A DNA stretch of 56,193 bases, taken from contig JASJCU010000007.1 of assembly GCA_030065815.1 (NCBI GenBank), positions 1 through 56,193 of the forward strand, written 5' to 3'. Shown here piece after piece: positions 9,192 through 15,865 of the stretch (its first letter is position 1; every line of letters starts with the position of its first letter). The notes under the pieces were generated by a model, which saw nothing but the letters and a program-made list of their open reading frames with translations, was not told the DNA's origin and made no database searches. Origin of the DNA: Gammaproteobacteria bacterium (GTDB taxonomy: Bacteria > Pseudomonadota > Gammaproteobacteria > Chromatiales > Chromatiaceae). Made by a program: the position numbers and the translations under genes.

Positions 9192-10079
9192 TCACGCTCC
9201 CGCGGCGCGGCGCGCCAGTTCTTCGTGTGGCAGCACCTGGATGAATTCACCAAGACCCTCGGCGAGGTGCTGTTGAATACCACCCAGGGTCGTCGCCGCC
9301 ATCTGGCAACCGGCACAGGCGCCGGTCATCTTGACGTAGACATACTTGCCGTCGACCTCGATCAGTTCGACGTCGCCGTGATCGCGCTGCAGATTGGGAC
9401 GGATCTCTTCGAGCAGCTCCTCGATGCGCCGCATGCGCTGCAGGTTGGTCAGGCCCGACGTCGGTTTCTTGATTTCCGCGGCAACCGCATTCGGATCGAA
9501 ACTCTCGCCCCGCTCGGCGAGCACCGCGGTCAGGATCTCCTCGATGCCCTCGTGACACGAGGAACAGCCGCCGCCGGCCTTGGTGTAGTTGGTGACCTCT
9601 TCGACCGTGCGCAGGTTGTTGGCACGGATCGTCTCCTCGATCATGACGGCATCGATCGCAAAGCACTTGCAGATCAGTGCACCTTCCTCGTGGTCGTCGC
9701 TCCATTCCTCGCCGCGATAGTTAGCGACAGCCGCCTGCAGCGCCTCCCTGCCCATGACCGAGCAGTGCATCTTCTCCGGCGGCAGACCGTCGAGGTAGTC
9801 GGCGATGTCCTGGTTGCTGACCTTCAGCGCGTCGTCGATATGCATACCCTTGATGATCTCGGTCAGGGCCGAGCTCGACGCGATCGCCGAGCCGCAGCCG
9901 AAGGTCTGGAAGCCGGCGTCGAGAATCGTCTCGGTGTCGGGATCGACCTTGAGCGTCAAGCGCAGGGCATCACCGCAAGACAGCGAACCGACATCACCGA
10001 CCGCATTGGCATCGTCGACGGCACCGGCGTTGCGCGGGTCGAAGAAATGCTCTTTTACCTTTTCCGAGTAATCCCACAT
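9192..10079 (-). CDS. nifU: Fe-S cluster scaffold NifU
   Basis: 295 residues with the three NifU modules. The IscU-like scaffold comes first ([31 protein letters not shown], then [11 protein letters not shown]). A central [2Fe-2S] domain has a [18 protein letters not shown] stretch and [13 protein letters not shown]-terminal Nfu domain has GACAGCQMA. It assembles [4Fe-4S] clusters with NifS for nitrogenase apoproteins and NifB. The start ATG at 10079 is set by homology; a longer frame upstream runs through the spacer and into the iscA-like gene. The product is full length with all expected cysteines. Confidence 0.96.
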   Translation of the reverse strand: MWDYSEKVKEHFFDPRNAGAVDDANAVGDVGSLSCGDALRLTLKVDPDTETILDAGFQTFGCGSAIASSSALTEIIKGMHIDDALKVSNQDIADYLDGLPPEKMHCSVMGREALQAAVANYRGEEWSDDHEEGALICKCFAIDAVMIEETIRANNLRTVEEVTNYTKAGGGCSSCHEGIEEILTAVLAERGESFDPNAVAAEIKKPTSGLTNLQRMRRIEELLEEIRPNLQRDHGDVELIEVDGKYVYVKMTGACAGCQMAATTLGGIQQHLAEGLGEFIQVLPHEELARRAAGA

Positions 10080-10095
10080 CGTTGTACTCCTGCCG

Positions 10096-10419
10096 TCAGG
10101 CGGTGAAAGAGTTGCCGCAACCGCAGCTGGCGGTGGCATTCGGGTTGTCGAACTTGAACCCGCTGCCATCCATGCTGTCGAGGAAGTCGACGGTCACGCC
10201 TTCGAGCAGCGGCGCGCTGGCGGGATCGACGAAGACCTTGAGGCCGCCGAGTTCGAGGACGATGTCGTCGCTGCGGCCGGACGCCTCGAGTGCCATGCCG
10301 TACTGCATGCCGGAGCAGCCACCACCGGTGACCTGGATGCGCAGCCCCTCGACCGCTTCTTCGGCACCGTGAATGAATCGACCGATCGCTTTGTGCGCAT
10401 TTTCTGTCAGTGTCAGCAT
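10096..10419 (-). CDS. IscA-like A-type Fe-S carrier of the nif operon
   Basis: 107 residues of the HesB/IscA/SufA family. The three conserved cysteines are present in [10 protein letters not shown] and in the C-terminal SCGCGNSF. Family members receive or donate Fe-S clusters or iron, and a copy upstream of nifU is common in proteobacterial nif clusters. ATG at 10419 follows AAGTAAG and is supported by the IscA-type N-terminus [12 protein letters not shown]. It is the first gene behind the sigma-54 promoter at 10469-10484. Confidence 0.92.
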   Translation of the reverse strand: MLTLTENAHKAIGRFIHGAEEAVEGLRIQVTGGGCSGMQYGMALEASGRSDDIVLELGGLKVFVDPASAPLLEGVTVDFLDSMDGSGFKFDNPNATASCGCGNSFTA

Positions 10420-10432
10420 GCTTACTTCTCCA

Positions 10433-10448
10433 TGGCAGGTGTCTTGCA
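10433..10448 (+). promoter_or_regulatory. possible sigma-54 promoter pointing to the short nifZ-like gene
   Basis: TGGCAGGTGTCTTGCA on the plus strand has GG and GC ten bases apart. It faces the minus-strand iscA promoter at 10469. No NifA site lies upstream; the one at 10549 would be downstream of its start point. It may be a chance match. Confidence 0.4.
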
Positions 10449-10468
10449 TTGCGAGTTGACGCAATCGC

Positions 10469-10484
10469 TGCAAGGCGTGTGCCA
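10469..10484 (-). promoter_or_regulatory. sigma-54 promoter of iscA-nifU-nifS
   Basis: The minus strand reads TGGCACACGCCTTGCA, an exact match to the sigma-54 consensus TGGCAC-N5-TTGCA. It gives a leader of roughly 40 bases before the iscA-like start at 10419. Confidence 0.92.
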
Positions 10485-10548
10485 CGCAGTGAGGCAGGCC
10501 GCTACTCATTGATTTGAAAAGGCGATTTCTCAGCACCCGGTGCGCGGC

Positions 10549-10564
10549 TGTCGCCTTTACCACA
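10549..10564. promoter_or_regulatory. NifA upstream activator site for iscA-nifUS
   Basis: TGTCGCCTTTACCACA is an exact TGT-N10-ACA, 65 bases upstream of the minus-strand -24 element. Confidence 0.8.
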
Positions 10565-10609
10565 ATCCGTGCGGCCATCCGAGGTAACGAAAGCGACAAG
10601 GAGAAACCT

Positions 10610-10867
10610 GTGGAACTCGAACAGCTGCAGCCCGGCGACACGGTCTATGCCGCCAGCCATATCTACAACGACGGCGGGATTCCGCGACTGCCCGAGGACG
10701 CCCTGCTGGCACTGCCGGGCACGCGTGGCGTGATCGTCGAAACCGGGCACCTCGAAGAGGCGCCGGCGCGGCGCGTCTATCTGGTGCGCTTCGAGGATGC
10801 CGAGCTGAACCTCGGGCCGCCGACCGGCTGCTGGCCGGAAGAACTGACGGCACTCGCCCCGACCTGA
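10610..10867 (+). CDS. short NifZ-domain protein
   Basis: 85 residues made up almost only of the NifZ domain: LQPGDTVYAASHIYNDGGIP, then ALPGTRGVIVETGHLE and RRVYLVRFED. The same pattern (G-D/E-x-V, NDG, G-x-x-G-x-V) occurs in the longer NifZ at 4437-4892. The start is GTG at 10610, supported by AAGGAG ending about seven bases upstream. It is the only plus-strand gene in the left half and stands alone, divergent from iscA-nifUS. A role in nitrogenase maturation is inferred from the domain; there is no direct evidence for its target. Confidence 0.8.
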   Translation: MELEQLQPGDTVYAASHIYNDGGIPRLPEDALLALPGTRGVIVETGHLEEAPARRVYLVRFEDAELNLGPPTGCWPEELTALAPT

Positions 10868-11202
10868 CGGCCGCCGGGCGGCAACCGCCAGCTGCCCGCT
10901 CACCGCATCGTCCGGTCCGGCACGGCCTCGCCGGGCCGCTGGACTCGGCGATCCGGAGCCCGGCAAACGGGGAGAAGGCCGGAGCAGCGGATCATTGCGT
11001 TGCCCGCCTCCGTCGGCGGCGGTGTGTGCAGGACGGGCGGCGTCGACGCGCGGCCACGCGGCCGGCAGTTGGCAGGCCCGGTTGCACGGCTGACGGCCCT
11101 GGACAGGGGCGTCCGGACAGGGGCGCCAGGCCACCCCGGGAAACAGTGCGGCCGGCAGGCCTGACCGCTGGGGTTGCCTCCGGACCGACCCTGTAACCGT
11201 TC
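10868..11202. other. intergenic spacer between the short nifZ gene and apbE
   Basis: About 335 bases between convergent genes. I see no credible gene. It holds an imperfect tandem repeat (GGACAGGGGCG twice, starting at 11101 and 11115). No T-tract terminator is evident. Confidence 0.5.
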
Positions 11203-12225
11203 TCAGCCGTCGAGACGTACCCGATCGTGCATCGCCGGCGTCAGCGACACACGCCCACGATCGTCGACGACCATCGCCAGATCGACGTCGAGGCGGTCGG
11301 CCACGTCGCGCCAGCGGCCCGGTCCGGCCACGACGAGCGCCGTTGCCGCCGCATCGGCAAGTGCCGGATCGGCATGCACCACTGTCGCCGACGCAATTCC
11401 GCGCACCGGTTCTCCGCTGCGCGGATCGATGATATGCGGATAGCGGCGCCCACCGGATTCGCGAAAACGCTCGTAGCTGCCCGACGTGAAGACCGCCTCG
11501 CCGCCGACAGTCGTCAACCAGGCGATCCTGCCAGCTCGCTGCGGATGACGTATCGCCACGTTCCACGGCACCCCTTGCGGCGCTGACCCCAGCGTCACGA
11601 GATCGCCGCCGGCATTGATCAGCGCATGCTCCACGCCTTGCTCGGCGATCAGCCGCCGACCCAGATCGATGGCGTATCCCTTGGCATAGCCGCCCAGATC
11701 GATCTGGACGTCGGGATTGGTGCTGCGCAACCACCCCCGGGACAGCTGCAGGTCCATGGGGCTCGGTCGTGACGCGATCAAGCGGTCGATCACGTCACGC
11801 CGTGGGGTGTGCCAGCCGTCGGCGGTGCCACCGTGAAAGCCCCAGTGCGCAACGACCCTGCCGATCGCCGGATTGAATAACCCGTCGCTGGCTTGATGCA
11901 GCTGCCGAACGTGTTCGAGCATATGCGCCATGTGCCGATCGACTCGTATCGGCGCGCGCGAGGCGATCGCGTTGTTGATATCGCGCATGACGCCGGGCTT
12001 CCACGGATGCCAGTCGCGATTGCGGCGCTGCAGTTCAGTGGACAATGCCGCTAGCATCGATCGCGCGTCGCTGTGCGATACGCCACTGATCGTGACGTCG
12101 ACCAGGGTTCCGAACAGGTACCATCGCTCGCGGTGGACGTCGGCACGCGCCGCCTGGCGCCCGGCAACGGCGATGACGCCAAGTCCCAGGCAGGTATTGA
12201 TAAATGTCCGACGTGACATTGCCAT
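11203..12225 (-). CDS. apbE: ApbE-type FAD:protein FMN transferase
   Basis: 340 residues. The N-terminus MAMSRRTFINTCLGLGVIAV is a twin-arginine-like export signal. The body has ApbE features: FGTLVDVTI, a DGLFNPAIGRVVAHWGF stretch, IDLGGYAKGYAID, HALINAGGDLV and YPHIIDPRSGEPV. ApbE attaches FMN to a threonine in S-G/S-A-T motifs of exported or membrane proteins; both RnfD (Thr178) and RnfG (Thr177) encoded in this window carry such motifs. It is the last gene of the nifE operon, six bases after the preceding unknown. I infer that it supplies flavinylation for the nitrogenase-linked Rnf complex. Confidence 0.93.
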   Translation of the reverse strand: MAMSRRTFINTCLGLGVIAVAGRQAARADVHRERWYLFGTLVDVTISGVSHSDARSMLAALSTELQRRNRDWHPWKPGVMRDINNAIASRAPIRVDRHMAHMLEHVRQLHQASDGLFNPAIGRVVAHWGFHGGTADGWHTPRRDVIDRLIASRPSPMDLQLSRGWLRSTNPDVQIDLGGYAKGYAIDLGRRLIAEQGVEHALINAGGDLVTLGSAPQGVPWNVAIRHPQRAGRIAWLTTVGGEAVFTSGSYERFRESGGRRYPHIIDPRSGEPVRGIASATVVHADPALADAAATALVVAGPGRWRDVADRLDVDLAMVVDDRGRVSLTPAMHDRVRLDG

Positions 12226-12230
12226 CGTGA

Positions 12231-12656
12231 TCAGCCCCCCAGGACCGTTTCGTATGCCCCGCGCAACAGCTGCAGCTCAATCGGCGGCAGGCCGCGCGCC
12301 TGGGTCAAGTCGATGAAGCGGCCACCAATCGTCTCTGCCAGCGCGAACGGCGGGTCGACCGTATCGATGCCGACCAGGAAGATGCGAATGCGCGCGTCGG
12401 CCCCCTCGATCTGAACCCGAAAGCCTTGTTCGGCATGCAGCGTGTCGGGCTCGAATCCGTAGGTCTCGCGCAGGCGGCCGACCACCGGTGCCGGATGCAA
12501 GGCCGGATGCTCGCGCTGATCCACATGCATCCGCGCAGGTGCCGGCACCCGGCCAAACGCACACACGCTGTCGTGCGCAAACAGGAGGAAACGCAGCCGC
12601 GCACTGGTGCTCTGCTTGTGGAAGAGGATTGCCCGGTAGTCCATGCTGTCACTCAT
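12231..12656 (-). CDS. unknown protein of the nifE operon (141 residues)
   Basis: I do not recognise this family. The product is about 141 residues from ATG at 12656, which overlaps the upstream stop codon (ATGA). It begins MSDSMDYRAILF and contains RLRFLLFAHDSV, an RLRETYGFEP segment, a beta-rich FRVQIEGADARIRIFLVG part and a C-terminal LPPIELQLLRGAYETVLGG. No transmembrane segment, signal peptide or metal motif is evident. Tight overlap with its neighbours and its place before apbE indicate co-expression with nifEN and the ferredoxins. Confidence 0.7.
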   Translation of the reverse strand: MSDSMDYRAILFHKQSTSARLRFLLFAHDSVCAFGRVPAPARMHVDQREHPALHPAPVVGRLRETYGFEPDTLHAEQGFRVQIEGADARIRIFLVGIDTVDPPFALAETIGGRFIDLTQARGLPPIELQLLRGAYETVLGG

Positions 12657-13036
12657 TCCGGCATCCGCAACAGGCGCGCCTCGGCCTTGATCTGCCCTTC
12701 GCGTCCCCATGCATTTACCGCCTCGACGAACCAGCGGGGCTTTGCCGGATGCGGTCGCCCGATATCGTGCTCAACGAAGAAGCTTCCGTCGGCATGAAAC
12801 AGCAGTTCGCCGAACTTGATGCCGCACTCGTCGCGCCATTCACCTACCAGGCTGTCGCGACCGTCTGACGGATCACGCTGCAGCCGAAACACCGCGTCGT
12901 CGGGCGCGTGCAGGGTGATCGGCGCGGCATCGAAGCCGAGCTTGTCGACGACATCCTGGAGCCGGTCGGCGATGTCGCCGGCCAGGTCTGCGAGCGCCGC
13001 GTAGCGGGACGCGACCGGATCATCGGCGCTGCTCAT
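12653..13036 (-). CDS. unknown protein of the nifE operon (127 residues)
   Basis: I do not recognise this family. ATG at 13036 lies within the last codons of the upstream TPR-like gene (17-base overlap). The 127-residue product has a helical N-terminal third (RYAALADLAGDIADRLQDVVDKLGF) followed by a beta-rich part with GEWRDECGIKFGELLFHADGSFFVEHDIG and a KPRWFVEAVNAWG segment. There is one cysteine. No signal peptide or membrane segment is seen. It is translationally linked to both neighbours, so it is very likely a genuine nif-operon gene. Confidence 0.7.
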   Translation of the reverse strand: MSSADDPVASRYAALADLAGDIADRLQDVVDKLGFDAAPITLHAPDDAVFRLQRDPSDGRDSLVGEWRDECGIKFGELLFHADGSFFVEHDIGRPHPAKPRWFVEAVNAWGREGQIKAEARLLRMPE

Positions 13037-13538
13037 CTCGCATGCCTTCGAGCAGGTCACGAAGCACACCGCTTCCGACCTGGTCCGTTGGGTCGAGGCG
13101 ATCGAGCGTCGCCAGTATGTCCTCGGCCCCGGCGCAGTCGTGCTGACGCAGCCGAATGAAGGCCAGGGCCTTGAGGCCGTAAAGAAAACTGCGCGCCGGC
13201 CCGCGCTTTGCATGCCAGTCGGCGCTCTCGGGCCCGAGTGTCTTCCAGTCGCGGTCGAAACCGCCTTGGATCGACGCCTTGATCAGCGTCTGGAAGACGA
13301 TGTCCAGTGCCTGCTGCAGGTCACCGCGATAGACGTGGTACTTGTACAGCGCCTGGAGCACATCGAGCTGATCCGGGGCGCGGCGGCGTGCGGCATTCAG
13401 CGCCTTCAGTGAGGCGTCGCCGGCACTGACACACGCCGCCGCCGACTGCAGCCAGGCATCGACGTGCGGATCGAGATCGAATCCGAAGTGCACCGATCCG
13501 ACATCGAGACCGCTGAGGTTGTGCTCCGGCATGGCCAT
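13020..13538 (-). CDS. TPR-like protein of nif cluster, paralogue 2
   Basis: 172 residues from ATG at 13538 (a second ATG is at 13532). The core shows helix pairs: QLDVLQALYKYHVYRGDLQQALDIV, FDRDWKTLGPESADWHAK, then RSFLYGLKALAFIRLRQHD and LDRLDPTDQVGSGVLRDLLEG. It aligns along its length with the protein at 5249-5767, which has the same length. The gene follows the [2Fe-2S] ferredoxin by seven bases in the nifE operon. A TPR-like scaffold role is inferred; nothing catalytic is visible. Confidence 0.75.
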   Translation of the reverse strand: MAMPEHNLSGLDVGSVHFGFDLDPHVDAWLQSAAACVSAGDASLKALNAARRRAPDQLDVLQALYKYHVYRGDLQQALDIVFQTLIKASIQGGFDRDWKTLGPESADWHAKRGPARSFLYGLKALAFIRLRQHDCAGAEDILATLDRLDPTDQVGSGVLRDLLEGMRDEQRR

Positions 13539-13545
13539 CGACCCA

Positions 13546-13872
13546 TCAACCCCAGTACTCGTCGGACATGCGCAGGCGCTCGACCGGTTCGCCCTTCTCG
13601 AGATGACGCTCGAAGATCTCGGCGACATCGTCTTTGCCGACTTTCGCGTACATCACTCCTTCCGGATAGACCAGCACCGACGGTCCTTCGCTGCACGGCC
13701 CGAAACAGCTGGCCGTGGACACGGCCACCTTGTCGAACAGCTGTCGCTGCTGCAGCTGCAAGTAGAACTCTTCGGCAACATCGGACGCGGTCTTCTGGCC
13801 GCACGAGGGCCGGGGGTGTCCCATCGGGCGGTTCTGTACACAGACGAAAACGTGCTTCTCCGGTCTTGGCAT
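13546..13872 (-). CDS. thioredoxin-fold [2Fe-2S] ferredoxin
   Basis: 108 residues. The N-terminus MPRPEKHVFVCVQNRP followed by GHPRPSCGQK, and later ASCFGPCSEGPSVLVYPEG, match the thioredoxin-like [2Fe-2S] ferredoxins (Azotobacter Shethna protein I and the Clostridium pasteurianum [2Fe-2S] protein). Four cysteines in these two segments are the likely cluster ligands. The start ATG at 13872 is set by homology. It follows fdxB in the nifE operon and is a candidate electron carrier for cofactor synthesis or nitrogenase. Its exact partner is not known. Confidence 0.9.
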   Translation of the reverse strand: MPRPEKHVFVCVQNRPMGHPRPSCGQKTASDVAEEFYLQLQQRQLFDKVAVSTASCFGPCSEGPSVLVYPEGVMYAKVGKDDVAEIFERHLEKGEPVERLRMSDEYWG

Positions 13873-13889
13873 GACTACGTCCCCTACCC

Positions 13890-14225
13890 TCAGGCCGTCG
13901 CTGCCTGCGGTTCGTGAGTGAAACATTTCTTCGGGCAGATCCGGGCACACGATCCGCAGCCGATGCAGTCGAGAGCATTCTTAAGGCTCATGACCATCGC
14001 CGCGTCATCGGAGAACCCGTCGTCATCATCGCCATAGTCGTCGTCTTCATAGTCGTCGGCAGCGGCCAGGCCCTCGACGTCTTCGCGGTCTATCAGGTCA
14101 AAGACCTCGCGCGGGCAGACCTTGAAGCAGCGGCCGCAGCCGATGCAGTTCTGCTGATTGATGTCCATGACGAAGGCCGGCGTGTACTCGACACCGCCAC
14201 GCGTCAATCCGGTGATCATGCTCAT
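13890..14225 (-). CDS. fdxB: nif-specific ferredoxin III (FdxB), 2[4Fe-4S]
   Basis: 111 residues with two complete cluster motifs: Cys27-x2-Cys30-x2-Cys33-x3-Cys37-Pro and Cys87-x2-Cys90-x2-Cys93-x3-Cys97-Pro. The N-terminus TGLTRGGVEYTPAFVMDIN is typical of FdxB. Between the two motifs lies a very acidic insertion (residues 58-74, mostly Asp with a few Tyr and Gly) that is longer and more acidic than I would expect. The start ATG at 14225 has GAGTC upstream and is ten bases from the previous gene. Position after nifX, the DUF269 gene and the CCE_0567-like gene is the classic order. Confidence 0.93.
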   Translation of the reverse strand: MSMITGLTRGGVEYTPAFVMDINQQNCIGCGRCFKVCPREVFDLIDREDVEGLAAADDYEDDDYGDDDDGFSDDAAMVMSLKNALDCIGCGSCARICPKKCFTHEPQAATA

Positions 14226-14235
14226 GACTGACTCC

Positions 14236-14451
14236 TCAACCGACGGCGGATTCGGCCGCCTTGAATGCTGCCTCTGCCTCGGCCCAGGCCTTGCACGCAT
14301 CGTAGGTCTGCTGTGCGATCAGCGGCAGGTCTTCGTACGCGGCGGGCAGGCGGTCCTCGACGAGATCGTGCAGTTCACCGGCCTTCTCGGTCGCGATACG
14401 CTTGGCCTTGCGCGCCGATTTCTGCATCGCTTTCAGTTCTTCGGGGGTCAT
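14236..14451 (-). CDS. CCE_0567-family small protein (nifX-associated)
   Basis: 71 residues, predicted all-helical: MTPEELKAMQKSARKAKRIA followed by LHDLVEDRLPAAYEDLP and LIAQQTYDACKAW. This is the pattern of the small metal-binding CCE_0567-type proteins found between the DUF269 gene and fdxB in many nif clusters. The start ATG at 14451 has GGAGAC upstream. Its biochemical role is not established; the context points to FeMo-cofactor synthesis or its electron supply. Confidence 0.85.
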   Translation of the reverse strand: MTPEELKAMQKSARKAKRIATEKAGELHDLVEDRLPAAYEDLPLIAQQTYDACKAWAEAEAAFKAAESAVG

Positions 14452-14468
14452 ACTCGTGTCTCCTGCGT

Positions 14469-14942
14469 TTACATCCCGGCCACTTTCGGATGCTGGCCGA
14501 TGATCTCGAGCGCGACGGCCAGCAGCTTGTCGGCCTCGTCCTTCATCTTTGACAGCGTCGGGAATCCGAAGCGGTGAACGTCTCTGAGGGTCTTGTCCAT
14601 CACGACGAGTTTGCCGACAGTGATCAGCGCACGACCAAAGCCCTCGTGGGTCAGATTGATCACGGGCACGGCCATCAGGCCGCACTCCTTTTCGATCAGC
14701 GCCGAGATCGCGTTGTAGAAGGCCTTGACCCGTGACATCGTGACCTCGTCGGGGTCGCCGACGACCGGGATCTCGCGCTTCTTCTCCTTGGTCAGCACGA
14801 ACGGTTCGAGGATCTTCTCGAGCGGCCAGTCGTCGTAGGTGCCGTAGGTGTCGACTGCGCGCATCTGGCGCACCATCTCTTTCGCAAAGTCCGTTTCCAG
14901 TACCGGGTCGTCGTTGCTGATTGCCAATGCGGCTTCGCTCAT
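14469..14942 (-). CDS. NifX-associated protein (DUF269)
   Basis: 157 residues. The core is recognisable as the NifX-associated DUF269 family: FAKEMVRQMRAVDTYGTYDDWP, a KILEPFVLTKEKKREIPVVGDPD segment, then VKAFYNAISALIEKECGLMA and a C-terminal FGFPTLSKMKDEADKLL. The start ATG at 14942 overlaps the rseC stop by four bases. Family members occur almost only in nif clusters after nifX and are assumed to help in cofactor biosynthesis. No metal-binding cysteine cluster is present. Confidence 0.9.
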   Translation of the reverse strand: MSEAALAISNDDPVLETDFAKEMVRQMRAVDTYGTYDDWPLEKILEPFVLTKEKKREIPVVGDPDEVTMSRVKAFYNAISALIEKECGLMAVPVINLTHEGFGRALITVGKLVVMDKTLRDVHRFGFPTLSKMKDEADKLLAVALEIIGQHPKVAGM

Positions 14943-15415
14943 GGTTGCTTCCTCGTCAAATCGGTCAGTTCGAATTCGAATCCGCGACCGGGCGTCAGCC
15001 TCAACAGCCGCGGCGCATAGCGCTGTTGCGCACGTGCGTCGCCGGCGGCACGACCGGCCAGCAACAGGCCGGCGATCAGTCCGCCGACGGCCACGAGCGC
15101 CTGCAGTGCATCGTGCAGACCCGCCGCACCCGCCAGCGCGGCAGCACACAGCATGACCAGCAGCGGGAACAGGTAGGCCCGCAGCGAGACGGCGACCACG
15201 ACCTCGTCGGGCACGCCGACAACGACCTGTTGGCCCGGACGCGCCCGCAGGCTGTTGAACACGCGCAGGCGGTTGCGTTTGACACCGAACAGTCGGGCGA
15301 TCACGGACGTACTGCAGCTTGCCGTACCGCAGTGTGTGCAGGCGCTGCGCGCCTGCGTCTCGATCCAGACATGTTCACCATCGGTGTCGATCACGGTTCC
15401 GGTCTCTTCGAGCAT
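14939..15415 (-). CDS. rseC: RseC/MucC family membrane protein
   Basis: 158 residues. The N-terminus MLEETGTVIDTDGEHVWIET and the cysteine-rich ACTHCGTASCSTS are typical of RseC. Two hydrophobic segments follow around residues 75-95 and 97-115 (AYLFPLLVMLCAAALAGA; LQALVAVGGLIAGLLLAG). In E. coli RseC belongs to the SoxR-reducing system together with the Rsx (Rnf-like) complex. Here it sits between nifX and the DUF269 gene. I infer it supports the nitrogenase-linked Rnf complex encoded at 41347-46648 rather than envelope stress signalling. The start ATG at 15415 is nine bases from the nifX stop. Confidence 0.88.
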   Translation of the reverse strand: MLEETGTVIDTDGEHVWIETQARSACTHCGTASCSTSVIARLFGVKRNRLRVFNSLRARPGQQVVVGVPDEVVVAVSLRAYLFPLLVMLCAAALAGAAGLHDALQALVAVGGLIAGLLLAGRAAGDARAQQRYAPRLLRLTPGRGFEFELTDLTRKQP

Positions 15416-15423
15416 GCCGCCAC

Positions 15424-15855
15424 CTACTCTTCCCAGCCCTCGGCTTCCATGGCATCGAAGCGCGACGGATCCGACGGCAGCGCATTGGCCATCGCCTTCG
15501 CCAGCCAGCGACTCGGACCGGTGCGCAACTCGTCCTGCAGCGACTCGATCAGGTCGGTGATCTCGGCCCCCGGCGACACCTTGACGGGTTGGATCCCGTT
15601 GGCCTTCAGCTGGTTCATCGCCGAGGCGCCGACTGCCTGGCTGTATACCGCCACGCATTCATTCAGAGCGTCGATCTTGACGCCCAGCTTGTCTTCGTTG
15701 CCGTCCATGTCGAGTTGGCCGAACTCGTTGGCCTCGACGAAACGCGCCTGCTCCCGGTCGATCGCATAGATCGCAAAGGACTTGGCCGCGCCGAAGTGCT
15801 GATCGACGTGCTTCAGATCCGTCGTTGCGAATGCGACCTTAACGGGCCGTTCCAT
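15424..15855 (-). CDS. nifX: NifX, FeMo-cofactor precursor carrier
   Basis: 143 residues of the NifX/NifY/NifB-C-terminal family. The fold signature is KVAFATTDLKHVDQHFGAAKSFAIYAI, followed by DALNECVAVYSQAVGASAMNQLKANGIQPVKV. NifX binds NifB-co and the VK cluster between NifB, NifEN and apo-NifDK. The start ATG at 15855 is ten bases from the nifN stop. It is followed in the same operon by rseC rather than directly by the DUF269 gene. Confidence 0.94.
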   Translation of the reverse strand: MERPVKVAFATTDLKHVDQHFGAAKSFAIYAIDREQARFVEANEFGQLDMDGNEDKLGVKIDALNECVAVYSQAVGASAMNQLKANGIQPVKVSPGAEITDLIESLQDELRTGPSRWLAKAMANALPSDPSRFDAMEAEGWEE

Positions 15856-15865
15856 CTGACGCTCC

